DNA of 30,776 bases. Origin: JAAYAY01 sp964429355. GTDB taxonomy: Bacteria; Planctomycetota; Planctomycetia; Pirellulales; Thermoguttaceae. The position numbers and the translations under genes were made by a program. Below the pieces are notes generated by a model. It made no database searches and had not been told where the DNA came from. It saw only the letters and a program-made list of their open reading frames with translations. Positions within the stretch are counted from its first letter, which is position 1; each line of letters opens with the position of its first letter. The stretch is from NCBI GenBank assembly GCA_964429355.1, contig CAYSCH010000073.1, positions 1 to 30,776 of the forward strand, in the 5' to 3' direction. Positions 1-9,400 of the stretch are shown piece after piece.

Positions 1-502
1 CAATAACACCCTTGCTCGTTACTCCCCGCTCCGTGCTCCGTGCCTCCGTCCCCTGCTCCCTGACCCCGGCGGAGCGTTCAAGTTCACTCACCCGACCCGT
101 CGGATGTCGCGTCTCAAATCTATCCGCCCGCAGCACCTCCATGCCACCCACCCACCAGCAGAAATTTCGCACCACCCCTCTATCGAACGATACAAAGTTA
201 CACCCCAGACCAGTTCCGTAAACACAGCCCCCAAAACCACTTCCGCCAACGCCCGTCGCCCAAGATTGTGCACCGCTGGAAAGTGTAGGTGCAAAAACCC
301 GTCCCGCTTCACAACCCGGCTAAGAAGTCCTCACAAGAGTTTCCCACGGGCATGGATGTGCACAGCCGGTGGTTTTGTTAGCGGCTCTAAAAAGTGCGAT
401 TGGCTCCAAAGATTTTTCTTCCTCCTTGCCCGCAACGACTTGCGTCCAAGTGTCCCAGTGTTCCCAAGATTCCGTTCCCATCTATACATATACTCACTCT
501 TC
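1..502. other. Gene-poor, pyrimidine-rich left edge
   Basis: No convincing gene was found. The + strand is rich in short C/T runs, notably around 25-65, where ctccgtg/ccctg-type words recur. The open frames on both strands are short, compositionally odd and without ribosome binding sites, so I read none of them as genes. The stretch leads into the 7-bp tandem repeat at 503-537. Confidence 0.6.
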
Positions 503-537
503 TGTCCCCTGTCCCCTGTCCCCCGTCCCCTGTCCCC
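503..537. repeat. 7-bp tandem repeat, five units of (t/c)gtcccc
   Basis: Five consecutive 7-base units read tgtcccc, tgtcccc, tgtcccc, cgtcccc, tgtcccc. Only one base deviates from a perfect array. Such heptamer arrays are typical of intergenic DNA in some bacteria with large genomes and can vary in copy number by slippage. No coding or binding role is visible here. Confidence 0.85.
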
Positions 538-630
538 TGACCTTCGTTCGTCATTCGCCATTCCCCCCACTCTGACCGTCTGACCCTCTGCCCTTCGATC
601 TTTGGCAATTCACAATAACGTCTGCACCCC

Positions 631-662
631 TTCGCCCTGGTAATCTCTCCGGCCAGGGCGAA
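631..662. repeat. Perfect 10-bp inverted repeat (hairpin)
   Basis: The arms ttcgccctgg (631-640) and ccagggcgaa (653-662) are exact reverse complements, separated by 12 bases. No T-run follows on either strand, so this is not a standard intrinsic terminator. It lies in the decayed region downstream of the DUF1629-like gene. It could be the remains of a small mobile element or a structured 3' end. Confidence 0.6.
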
Positions 663-814
663 GGTGGCGAGTTGCGGTCTGTTCGGCCAGGCCACCACCT
701 CGAATCTGCCAGCGAGATTCCCGTGTCTTCTGAGCCCGGCTGATCGGGATCGCCAAAGACGCCGCCCGCGCCCGCGGTCCGGAGAAACTGACGCCGGTTG
801 TGTTTGCCTGTCAT
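640..814 (-). pseudogene. Decayed start of a Tat-exported protein
   Basis: An ATG at 814-812 opens a frame beginning MTGKHNRRQFLRTAGAGG. The RRQFL twin-arginine box and the TAGAG run after it are characteristic of planctomycete Tat signal peptides. The hydrophobic core does not continue in that frame. It continues in the neighbouring frame as ASLAIPISRAQ, which is what a Tat signal would be expected to show. This suggests a frameshift of net +1 near 765. No recognisable mature protein follows in any frame. It starts 14 bases after the stop of the DUF1629-like gene on the same strand, without a clear ribosome site. I read it as a gene remnant; the product family cannot be named, and the right-hand limit is approximate. 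Confidence 0.3.
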
Positions 815-828
815 CGCGGCGCACCACT

Positions 829-1470
829 TCAAACGCTCTCAATTTCCTGGAAGGCAAAATTGCTGAGCTGTGCCTCTTCGACGGCGTTCTTCACTTCTTC
901 AGAACACACAACGCCGATGTACAAGATGTCCATCAAATCCCACTCTTTAACTTCACTCTGCTTTAGTACCGGAACAGTTGCATGCAGGGGAATTCCGGCA
1001 AGATACTTGAACTGGCTGCGCTCGTTGTCGACCGCTTCCACAAACTGCGGGAAATACACGCAAACACATTGACCGAACGGGATATTCTCGCGAACGATAC
1101 TCGCCGGCAAGAAGCGTGTTCCCGACGGATAACGAAATCCTTGAAATAGCTGTGCCCCTCGGCAACTAATATGACAGCGCTAAGTCGCGAAAATGCCACT
1201 ATATGTTGGGGTGACAGCAGCGACAGCAACCCAACCCATTGTATGAAAGTCGCAACCTAGCGCTGTCATACTAAGCGTCAGCAAATTGGTCATGCTCGGA
1301 ATCAGATCGGGAATGCGAGTCTGTCCTGGGAAAACAAGTCCTGAAACAAGAGGGCTGCTGAAATCAGGGAGTTCTTTGCCAGAGACCACGCACCGCCCCT
1401 CTGCGTCTGCTGGCGTGTAAACAAACACACATCCCGATTTATTCGATACATCAATACGAAAGTATCGCAT
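829..1470 (-). pseudogene. DUF1629/Imm11-like protein interrupted by a MITE
   Basis: The gene starts at ATG 1470-1468, seven bases after a good ribosome site (AAGGAG, complement of 1478-1483). The frame reads MRYFRIDVSNK... for about 67 native residues and then enters the element at 1170-1270, which brings an in-frame TAG at 1182-1180. Beyond the element the same frame resumes (CRGAQLFQGFRYPSG...) and runs to 829. Taking out the element plus one CTAA copy removes 105 bases, exactly 35 codons, and joins LTLS to CRGAQLF in a 178-residue protein. The pieces resemble the DUF1629 (Imm11) family: a P-x-L-I-P segment in the middle, then DLMDILYIGVVCSEEVKNA and a closing FAFQEIES. Many members sit beside polymorphic toxins as immunity proteins. 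No toxin gene is visible here. As it stands the gene can yield only a 96-residue N-terminal piece, or a C-terminal piece from an internal start. Confidence 0.6.
1170..1270. mobile_element. 101-bp MITE-like element with 13-bp TIRs and CTAA duplication
   Basis: The ends are exact inverted repeats: TATGACAGCGCTA at 1170-1182 and its reverse complement at 1258-1270. A weaker match continues about 15 bases inward. The element is flanked by the direct repeat CTAA at 1166-1169 and 1271-1274. It has no coding capacity. The small size, terminal repeats and short target duplication define a MITE, which would be moved by a transposase elsewhere in the genome. A 4-bp YTAR-type target is known for IS5-family elements, so an IS5-like parent is a reasonable guess. 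A TA-duplicating IS630/Tc1 type is possible if the outermost TA belongs to the target. It sits inside the DUF1629-like gene in a position that keeps frame on excision. Confidence 0.8.
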
Positions 1471-1498
1471 GGCACGGCTCCTTGTATTCTCTTAGCTC

Positions 1499-2359
1499 TC
1501 ATGCGATGGGTCTCAGCACACAACCGACACGATTCTCTGAGAAACTCCGACAAAACGCAAGACTCTCCCATGGGTATGGACTTCCGGCAAAGAGCCTTTC
1601 GACCGCCTGCCGCCTGCCGCAGAAGGCAAACAGCATCAGGCGGCACACGTCCCGATCGGCGGTTGGCACTAGTCTGCCGATCTTCTGCCGGTGTCTATGG
1701 TAGAACTCGACTAGGCCGCGCACATCACCTGTTTCTCCGAGTACCCGAAGCACGGCCGGAAAAAGGTGCGGATTTCGCTTGATCTCCTCCCGGTGCCGCG
1801 AATGCCAGGCCAGAAGCTCGTCCCAGCGATTCGTGATCCGATAGAGGTTTATGATGGCCACGAAGCCAATCGTCGACTTGACTTCCTGGAAGCGGTTAAG
1901 CGTTTCCGACGCCGCCTTCAACTCGCCTTTTTGGGCCAGTTCGAGGGCGTAAATGATCTTCGGCAGGTCGCGCCATCCATCGGCAGGGTGTAGCCACCGG
2001 ATGATCTCGGCCCATCTGCGGGCGCCGGCATAATCTTGCTGCATGAAATGCCGGTTATAGACACTTCCCATCCAGCCTGGAAGCAGTATGAGCACGAGCC
2101 ACAGTCCGGCAGCGGCGTAAATGACCGCCGCTTGCTCGAACAGCCAGCCTGTCACGGATAGAAGCAAGATCGCCAGATAAACGACAATCCAACCACGCCC
2201 CGCCAGTCGCACGCGAGTCCACGTTACTGTCAACCCGGCAAGGCAGGAAGAGACTACAAGCCAGAACGTGACTAAACTGTAATCCATTTCGTTTTGTTCC
2301 GGGGCGGGTGGTATCGGCAGCAGGCCCTGCAAGCCTGATCGTGCCGCCACGGCGACCAT
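1499..2359 (-). CDS. Membrane protein, rhomboid-like N-terminal part without protease core
   Basis: I chose ATG 2359-2357 because a strong ribosome site (GGAGGGGGT) precedes it; ATG 2287 (MDYSLVTFWLVV) is the alternative. The product is 286 residues. Three hydrophobic helices come first (around YSLVTFWLVVSSCLAGLTV, WIVVYLAILLLSVTGWLF and AVIYAAAGLWLVLILLPGW). A soluble helical, TPR-like region follows (HPADGWRDLPKIIYALELAQ, GELKAASETLNRFQEV, and so on). From memory, this order matches the N-terminal half of planctomycete rhomboid-family proteins, which normally go on into a six-helix core with GxSG and His. That core is missing: after AVERLFAGS the protein ends in about 25 polar residues. The gene is therefore probably 3'-truncated, with the DUF1629-like gene beginning 28 bases further on. 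Membrane location is clear; protease activity is excluded by the absence of catalytic residues. The family assignment is moderate only. Confidence 0.6.
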   Translation of the reverse strand: MVAVAARSGLQGLLPIPPAPEQNEMDYSLVTFWLVVSSCLAGLTVTWTRVRLAGRGWIVVYLAILLLSVTGWLFEQAAVIYAAAGLWLVLILLPGWMGSVYNRHFMQQDYAGARRWAEIIRWLHPADGWRDLPKIIYALELAQKGELKAASETLNRFQEVKSTIGFVAIINLYRITNRWDELLAWHSRHREEIKRNPHLFPAVLRVLGETGDVRGLVEFYHRHRQKIGRLVPTADRDVCRLMLFAFCGRRQAVERLFAGSPYPWESLAFCRSFSENRVGCVLRPIA

Positions 2360-2510
2360 ACTACCCCCTCCGACCCAGGACAGCAATCGCCCGGTATTCC
2401 CTTGGTGCGGAGATCGTTCGGGGCCTTGATCCCGGCGCCCATCGGTTCACAATATGCGAAGGCGCCAGCGATCTCCATTTCCACACCTCTGACGAATCCG
2501 GAAAAAAGCT

Positions 2511-3677
2511 ATGGGTCGCGATCCCTTCCTCGTCTCCGTTTTCACACTCTCCACGTTGCTGGCGATTGGCTTGAACTCGCCGGCCGTGCGGGGGCAGACA
2601 CCGCAACAGAAGAGCGTTCTGGTTTCGCCAGAAGTACAGGCCGACGGCAAGATCACCTTTCGGCTGCGCGCCCCCAAGGCCGAGAAGGTATCGGTCATTT
2701 GCGATGCCGTCGGCACCGAGCCGATGACCAAGGACGCCGACGGCATCTGGAGCGTGACTATCGGGCCGGTCGCCCCCGGCATCTACGACTGCCAGTTCGA
2801 CGTGGATGGCCTGCGCATCACCGATCCGGCCAGCCGGAACGTGTTCGGTGGTCGGCAGGGCTCGCGGGACTATGTGGAAGTGCCCGGCCCGCCCGGGGAG
2901 CCGCGGCGCGACCAGTGGCGCGAGGTGCCGCACGGCGCGGTGACAGCCCACTGGTACATCTCGAAAGCGACCCTGGCTCGCCGCCGGGTGCATGTCTACA
3001 CTCCGCCCGGCTATCAACAGGAGCTCGACAAACGTTATCCGGTCCTCTATCTGCTCCACGGTTCCGGGGGCAACGACTTGAATTGGATGCTGCTGGGCCG
3101 GGCGAACGTGATCGCCGACAACCTGTTGGCCGACGGCCTCGCCGTGCCGATGTTGATCGTCATGCCCGACGGGCACGTGCTGGACCGTTCGCCCGAGCAG
3201 CAGCGAGAAGATCGCTTTCGCGCCCGGGAGGCGTTTGAGCAGGATCTGTTGGAAAGCGTGGCGCCCCTGATCGAAGCGGACTACCGCGTGGAGCCAGGCG
3301 CGGAGCGCCGCGCTATTGCGGGACTCTCGATGGGCGGCGGCCAGTCGATTGCGGTCGGGCTGGGCCACCTCGATCAATTCGCCTGGGTTGGTGGTTTCAG
3401 TTCGGCCGTGGCGGGCGACGATCCCGTGCTGGAGAAACTGCGCAGCGATCCGGACCAGGCCAATCGAAAGCTGAAGCTCCTGTGGTTGGCGATCGGCAAC
3501 GACGACTTTCTGCTGACGCGGAATCGCGAGTTTGTGAAGACCCTCGACGACTTGAAGATCCGTCATACCTACCAGGAGACCGAAGGCAAGCACGCCTGGC
3601 GGGTTTGGCGCGGTTACCTGGCCGAGTTCCTGCCGCTCCTGTTCCGCCAGCCGGTCCCTGCGCCACAGGTTCAATGA
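2511..3677 (+). CDS. Secreted alpha/beta-hydrolase esterase (CE1/feruloyl-esterase-like)
   Basis: 388 residues. An N-terminal signal peptide covers about residues 1-29 (hydrophobic FLVSVFTLSTLLAIGL, cleavage probably near VRGQ). Residues 35-105 form a small beta domain of the CBM48/E-set kind that often precedes such esterases (FRLRAPKAEKVSVICDA...GIYDCQFDVDG). The hydrolase domain follows: oxyanion region YLLHGSGGND (180-189), nucleophile elbow GLSMGGG with Ser273, acid Asp331 or Asp332 in IGNDDF, and His361 in GKHAW. The triad is complete, so an active enzyme is likely. Family members hydrolyse ester links on plant cell-wall polysaccharides (feruloyl, acetyl) or related esters; the substrate cannot be read from the sequence. 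The start lies 150 bases from the divergent rhomboid-like gene. It has no obvious operon partner and converges on the next gene. Confidence 0.85.
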   Translation: MGRDPFLVSVFTLSTLLAIGLNSPAVRGQTPQQKSVLVSPEVQADGKITFRLRAPKAEKVSVICDAVGTEPMTKDADGIWSVTIGPVAPGIYDCQFDVDGLRITDPASRNVFGGRQGSRDYVEVPGPPGEPRRDQWREVPHGAVTAHWYISKATLARRRVHVYTPPGYQQELDKRYPVLYLLHGSGGNDLNWMLLGRANVIADNLLADGLAVPMLIVMPDGHVLDRSPEQQREDRFRAREAFEQDLLESVAPLIEADYRVEPGAERRAIAGLSMGGGQSIAVGLGHLDQFAWVGGFSSAVAGDDPVLEKLRSDPDQANRKLKLLWLAIGNDDFLLTRNREFVKTLDDLKIRHTYQETEGKHAWRVWRGYLAEFLPLLFRQPVPAPQVQ

Positions 3678-3760
3678 TCTTCAGGAATCGAAACAGGCAA
3701 TTGAGCGGAACATTGATTCCAGAAGCCTGCTACGGACAAACCCGTCCTGTCTGTCGTAAA

Positions 3761-6178
3761 CTAAATCGAGACCTTGTCGGCAGCAGTCTGCTCCTGTTCC
3801 GGTTTCACGTCCGGCGGGGGCGGTGGTTCCTCGGACAAGCGTCGGATGCGAGTATTACGGAACTTGAATTCACAGGGCCAGTTGTCGGGCATCCAGTTGC
3901 CGAGCGTGATGGCTGCCGGGGGATTGTCGGGGAGCGTCGCGTCATCAGCCTGCAGTTCCCCGTCATGGAACAGTTGGATGCGACCGGGCCACAGTTTGAC
4001 CAGAAGGTGATGCTGCGCGGGGGGCTCGTCGAAAGTGAGTAGTTTCTTTCCTGTCTCCTCAACGCCGACGCGTGTCATCATGAACGAGTTGTAGGAGTTG
4101 ACGAGCATACTTCTCGTCAACGGAAGGTGGTAGACCGCCCGTTGATCCGCCGGACCGATGAGGATCCCGGTCCAACTGCTCTGGCCCAAGTTGTGCGCCA
4201 CGTCGAGTTCCGTTTCCACGGCGAAGGGTGGGGCAAAGTTGGCGAGCGGTTTCAGTTGGACGCCGCCGGTCCCTTGAAAGCTTTTCACGCGGATCCACGC
4301 CTCAGGCTCCTGCTGGACGTCGCCTTGGACGTACCAACCGGTCAAGCTTTCATCGAGCGGCAATTCGACCGGCTCTCCTGCATAGAAGCGTTCAAGCTGA
4401 TCGATCACCGCGGCGATGTCGTCGAGGTAGGGCTGAACCTGCGGCGTTTCGTCCAGTCGCCTCACTTCGCCGAGTCGACTGCGAAGCGTCCCGAAGTATT
4501 CGGGCGACGGATCCATGAAACCGCCGCGAGCGAGCGCCTTTTCAAGAAACTGGACGGCTTCTTTGGCGGGGCCGGTACTGGCATACGCTCGGCCGCGTGC
4601 GGTCGACAGCTTCATGCCGGCCCATTCCAAGTGGACCTGGCGAATGTCGTCACCACGCTCCTCAAACATCCGCCGAGCAAGGGCGAATTCGTGCGTACGC
4701 ACGAGCGTGGCCACAAGATAGGCCCGAATACCCGGATGATTTGCGGCAATGCCCGGGTCGTTTTCCGCCGCAAGGAGAAGTTCCTCGGCAACCCGTTTGG
4801 CGAGCGGTGCAACGCCGGGTACGGCAGCGAATTCGTCCGCTTCGAGGAACTCCTGCTGGACTTCGAAGAGGATGTTCACCGTCTGGCAGGGCACGTAGGT
4901 ATCCCAGCGTTTTGTGTCCAGACAGTCGTTGGCAAGGGCCAGCATCTCCTCATAGGAGCCGCCCCATCGGGGCAGAAGGGCTCCACGCAATGCGCCGTAA
5001 GCCGGATTGTGGTCAAGCTGGGCGCGAGTGGCCTCATAGAACCAGTCCTGGGGCGACCACTCCTTGTCGGCTCCCAGCTTGGCAACATCGATCATGCACG
5101 TGGCTGCTTCGGGATACTCGGGTCGCAGTTGCCAGGCGCGGCGGAGATGGGCCGCACCGCGAGGCAGGTAATCGTGGAATCCCTGCCAACCTTCGGGCGT
5201 GACCTTTGAAGCCCAGTCTTCTCCTCGCGAAGAGCAGGCTTTGCTTACGTAGTACCTTCCGACAATCATATGTCGTATCCACGGATCGACGGTTTTGCTG
5301 CGCACGACGGCTTCGTAGAGGGCCGCCTTTCCGGCGGGATCGGCGCCGCCGAAGAGTCCGGCGATCGGTTTGTATACGATCCGTTGATTATCGTACCGGG
5401 CCTCCTCTTCCAGGTAGATGATCGCGGCTTCGACCACGGCCGGGTCCAATCGAAGCTGGCCGTTTGGCCGGTCCTTGCCGGGAAGCAGCAGCGGCCAGGT
5501 GCGAGCACAGTATTTCGTGATAGCCGGATAGGCTCCTTGGAGAATCGAGCCCTTGACTTCTTCGACGATTCTCAGCGATTGCTCCATCTCATCGTAGTGG
5601 GAGAGGATTCGTGCGTAGTAAATGCGTACGATGGGATCTGCGGCTCCCGCATCGATTGCCGTCTCGGCCATTTCTCGCAGGATTTCTTTCCCCGGAGCGT
5701 CAGCCGTGGACGCGGCGAATTTGAGGTACTCGGTCAGAAACGCCGCTCCGAGCCGTTTTGCTTCTCCCCCGTCTCGCGTGTTCTTCTCGTAGCAGGCCAA
5801 TTCTGCCATTCGATACTGCAGATGCTGGTTTCTGGCGACGGCCTGGGTGAACGCGTCCGCTCCTGCCGAGATGCAGCGCCGTTGATCGACCGGTATTTGC
5901 CGGCGTTCCTGACGCAACGCTTCGACTTCACCCGCCGCTGCAAGAAGCTCTTTCTGCAACTCCTCTTCCAGGACGGGCAGTTCGACCGGCGGGGCCTGCG
6001 GTTCACGGATCAGCTGGCGCGGTCGCGGCTCGTTGAGAAGAGAAACACCAGCTTCAGGTGGCGCTTCCATCTTCTTCGTGAACCGTATGACGCCATATGC
6101 GGTCATTGCGAAGAGCCCCAAGACAAGGAGCCGTGTTCCCCAAAACCAGACTCGCCCCTTTGCACCACCTTCAGTCAT
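3761..6178 (-). CDS. Membrane-anchored helical-repeat protein with C-terminal lectin-like domain
   Basis: I chose ATG 6178 (MTEGGAKGRVWFW) over an upstream frame extension because a ribosome site (GGAAGGAA) lies about 8 bases before it and a membrane anchor follows directly. Length is 805 residues. One transmembrane helix spans about residues 14-32 (TRLLVLGLFAMTAYGVIRF). A Pro/Glu-rich linker and possible coiled coil follow. A long helical region to about residue 600 has TPR-like spacing of small and aromatic residues (LRRAWQLRPEYPEAATCMIDVAKL). Residues 606-785 look like a concanavalin-type beta sandwich of the DUF1080 kind (TGWYVQGDVQQEPEAWIRV, FHDGELQADD, FRNTRIRRL). The tail is a Pro/Glu-rich stretch. 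The N-in topology would place the bulk outside the cytoplasm. The fold suggests a scaffold or sugar-binding role; no catalytic motif is visible. It converges on the esterase gene with 83 bases between the stops. Confidence 0.8.
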   Translation of the reverse strand: MTEGGAKGRVWFWGTRLLVLGLFAMTAYGVIRFTKKMEAPPEAGVSLLNEPRPRQLIREPQAPPVELPVLEEELQKELLAAAGEVEALRQERRQIPVDQRRCISAGADAFTQAVARNQHLQYRMAELACYEKNTRDGGEAKRLGAAFLTEYLKFAASTADAPGKEILREMAETAIDAGAADPIVRIYYARILSHYDEMEQSLRIVEEVKGSILQGAYPAITKYCARTWPLLLPGKDRPNGQLRLDPAVVEAAIIYLEEEARYDNQRIVYKPIAGLFGGADPAGKAALYEAVVRSKTVDPWIRHMIVGRYYVSKACSSRGEDWASKVTPEGWQGFHDYLPRGAAHLRRAWQLRPEYPEAATCMIDVAKLGADKEWSPQDWFYEATRAQLDHNPAYGALRGALLPRWGGSYEEMLALANDCLDTKRWDTYVPCQTVNILFEVQQEFLEADEFAAVPGVAPLAKRVAEELLLAAENDPGIAANHPGIRAYLVATLVRTHEFALARRMFEERGDDIRQVHLEWAGMKLSTARGRAYASTGPAKEAVQFLEKALARGGFMDPSPEYFGTLRSRLGEVRRLDETPQVQPYLDDIAAVIDQLERFYAGEPVELPLDESLTGWYVQGDVQQEPEAWIRVKSFQGTGGVQLKPLANFAPPFAVETELDVAHNLGQSSWTGILIGPADQRAVYHLPLTRSMLVNSYNSFMMTRVGVEETGKKLLTFDEPPAQHHLLVKLWPGRIQLFHDGELQADDATLPDNPPAAITLGNWMPDNWPCEFKFRNTRIRRLSEEPPPPPDVKPEQEQTAADKVSI

Positions 6179-6457
6179 AATACGATTCCTTCCATAAAAT
6201 ACCCCTACCACCCCTACCACCCGAGGCCCGGCCACGAATATTCTGCCGGTGTTTCGTGACGGCCTGAGAGCGACCTTATCAGATGGAAGTCTCCGATGCA
6301 AGCCAAACGATTTGGCAAACCGTTCCCAGGCCGCGTCTGCCGCCCTATTACCCATGCACCTGTGGTGACCGCGTGTCAGATCGCTGTTGCTTAGGCGGCT
6401 CGCCCCAATAGTCGGTAGTGCGCAAGCGACAATCTTCCGTTCCGCTCCGAGAGCCGG
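6179..6457. other. Intergenic region upstream of the repeat-protein gene
   Basis: About 280 bases lie between the stop of the kinase gene and the start of the repeat-protein gene, both leftward. The repeat-protein frame can be extended into it to 6355, but without a better start. I see no hairpin with a T-run and no RNA gene. Its length suggests that the repeat-protein gene has its own promoter here rather than being read with the kinase gene. Confidence 0.5.
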
Positions 6458-9400
6458 CTACGGATACCCTCGGGCGACGCGAAAACCGCGGGCCGGATCA
6501 CGCCCGCCGGGTGGATGCCCCTGGCGGGCGGCGGAATGGACCGCTGACGCCGAGTCGAGAAACGTGCCGCCGCGGACCACTCGGTTGTCGGCCTCCCGCA
6601 CGGGACTGGCGTGGTCGGACTGTGGAATCACGGCATCCTGGCACCACTCGGCCGCATTGCCGTGCATGTCGAACAGCCCGAAATCGTTGGGCTTCTTGGA
6701 TCCAACCGGCCAGGCGTGCCCCTCCGACGCCGTATCATAGACAGCGTAGTACTCCAGGTACGCGGGATCCGAGCCGAAGCAGTAGGCTGTGCCGGCGCCC
6801 GCCCGGCAGGCATATTCCCACTCGGCCTCCGTCGGCAGACGATAACCGCGCCGGTCCAGGTAGTTGTCGGCCAGCCGCATTCCGGCCGCGTACTGGCCTT
6901 GCTCGTTGGTCAGGTAGCACCAGTGATCCGGCGGCAGCCCCTCTGCCTGGCTGAGCCAGTTGCAGTAAGCGGCCGCTTCGAACCAGGTGACCGAGGTCCG
7001 CGGCGTGCCCTGCCGAAGATCGCCTGCAGCCGGCCACTGGCGCGGCACCCAGGGGTTGGCGTCGGTGAATCGGCGGAACTGGTCGACGGTCGTTTCCGTG
7101 CTGGCGATGCTGTAACTTCGGGGAATCCGCTGGTAATGAGACCGGCGGTCGAGCGCTGGCGGCTCGAACTCGTTCGGCTCGATCAGTCGAAACTGCACAG
7201 GGCCTGCCACGCCGATCATCGTATGCCCCTCGCCGGTGACATACCACTGGCGATCACCCCGGGGGGCAGACGAAGTCAATTCACGGATCGAGCGGGCGAT
7301 CTCGTTCTCCTTCTGGCAGCGCCGCAGGAGCCACTGGGTGGCCGAGTGGATTCCCGGATCGGGGTCGTCGGTGAATTGACGGACGAGCTCCTTGACGACG
7401 ACGGGGTCGAGGCCCGGACGGGTCTCGGTCTCGCTTCGGGTGTCGTAGGAATTGGCCGGATCGCCGCAGAGCTCGCCGGCCAGAAACAGCATCGCCTGGC
7501 GAATCGATACGTCGTCCTGATCGTCGACGCGGGCAAGCACCTCGTTGGGACTGGTCATCACGATCGGGCTGACGCTATGGATGACCCACGTTCGCAGCGA
7601 CGGCTCGGGTTCGCTCTTGAGCAACGGCCAGACCGCGTCGTCTTGACCGATCGCCATCAAGGCGGCCGCGCTGCGAGCCCGAAACCAGATGAGCACGTCC
7701 TGTGTCAGGCCGGCCAGTTCCAGTCCGCCGAACAGGAACACCAGGACGATCGCCGAGAGCGATCCCACGGTGACGGCATAGTAGCGTCTCGCCGAGCGCA
7801 TCATCCGGCGCTGGGCGTCGGTCCAGAGGTAATGCCGCGTGAGAACCCAGATGCTGATCCACTCCCACAGCGACGGCAGTTGCCGCCATTCCCCGGTGGC
7901 GCTCCACATGGCGGTGCGGCTGGCCAGCCGCAACTCGCTGCGGCCGGCGCGGGTGGATTTCTGCCGCCGCGTGAGCCATTGCCGCAACGCGGGCACGAGA
8001 TAATCGTGGGTCAACTGGTAGTAGCGCAGGCCGGGGCGAACGGCCGAGTCTTCCACGGCCGCCACCTCGGGATCGCAGGGTGTGATCAGCCGAGTGTCGC
8101 TGTCGAGAATTCGCACCAGTTCCTTGAAAGCCCGCGGCTTATGGCCGTAGCCCGACAGGTCGAGCAGCTCCGGATAGGACCGGATCCGGCCCTTGATCTC
8201 GCTTCCCTCTTCGGGCATCAGGGCTTCCAGCACGGCCCGGGCCGCCTGCTCGTGAACGCGGATCTGCGGGTTTCTGGTCCGCGTGTCGAAGGTTTCTTCG
8301 AGAAACGAGACCCCCACGCCGTCGGCTCCTCCCATGTCGCGAAGCGTGGCGGGATTCCAGGCCTTGTCTCTGACCATTTCGGCGAACAGCGCCAGGCGGA
8401 CGGGGATGACCTTGTCGCCGTCGGTCAGTCCTTCCACCGCCCGTTGGAGAAAGGATGCCTGGGGGGCGGTCATCTGGCTGAGGTCTTCGGGCAGCCGCCC
8501 GTAGGCCCGGCCGAATTCCGCCAGGACCTTCCTGGCGTGATCCGGATCGAAGAGATCGACCAGCCCCGCATTGTGGCGCTGGACGAGGTCGACCTCCAGT
8601 TCCATCATGAAGCGGCTGAGGGCCAGCCAGAAGTCGTCGCGCACCAGGAGCAGGCACTGCACGCGCAGTCCATCGCAGTGCCGCAGGGCTTCGACCAGCT
8701 CGCGCCGTTCCGCCTCTCCTCGCCCGTGAAGCCATTGCTCGAACTGGTCGATCACAAGCAGAACCTTGGCCCCTTCGGCCGGCCCGCGGCCGCAGCGCAG
8801 GGCGGCAAGGCAATCGCTCAGGCTGCCTTCGGCCGACAGTTCGGGGTAGCGCCGGCGGAGCTTTTTCTGCAGGCGAGCCTCCGTGTGTTCCGGAGCCGCC
8901 TCGACGTAGACCGCATGCACGTGTGTGGCCAGCTTGGGCAGCAGGCCCGCCCGCACCAGGGAAGACTTGCCGCAACCGGAGGGCCCATAGAGAACCCCTA
9001 CGGGAAAGGTGTCTTCCGCGTCTTCGTGTTCGATACGATTTTTCCACTGGCGGATGCTTTCCGGGAGTCCGGCGCGATCGCGCGGCCCCGGCACCAGCGC
9101 AAGATAGCTCTTGGCATCGGAGGCCTCGAAGGGGCGCAGGCCGTGGGGTACGATCTTCGGCGCCGGCGCCTCGGGTGAGGCAGCAACCATCAGCTCGCTG
9201 CGACCTTCTCCTCGTGCCGTTCTGAGAAATCGCCCGCCGTGATCCAGCTCCAGGTAGTGCTGCAGGTCGTCGGCCAGCTCCCTGGCCGTGCGGTAACGAT
9301 CGGCCGCCCGCTTGGCCAGCGCCTTCAGACAGATCCGCTCGAGCTCCGGGTGGATCGACGGATCGCGTTGCCGCAGCGATTCTGGTTCCGCCCGCAATAC

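Noticed and set aside
3678..3760. Bidirectional terminator between the convergent esterase and repeat-protein genes
   Set aside because: Only weak, short inverted repeats (six pairs with a long loop) and no T-run, so no terminator could be supported.
6458..7200. FGE domain as variable protein of a diversity-generating retroelement
   Set aside because: FGE folds serve as such targets elsewhere, but no reverse transcriptase gene or template repeat is visible in the window.
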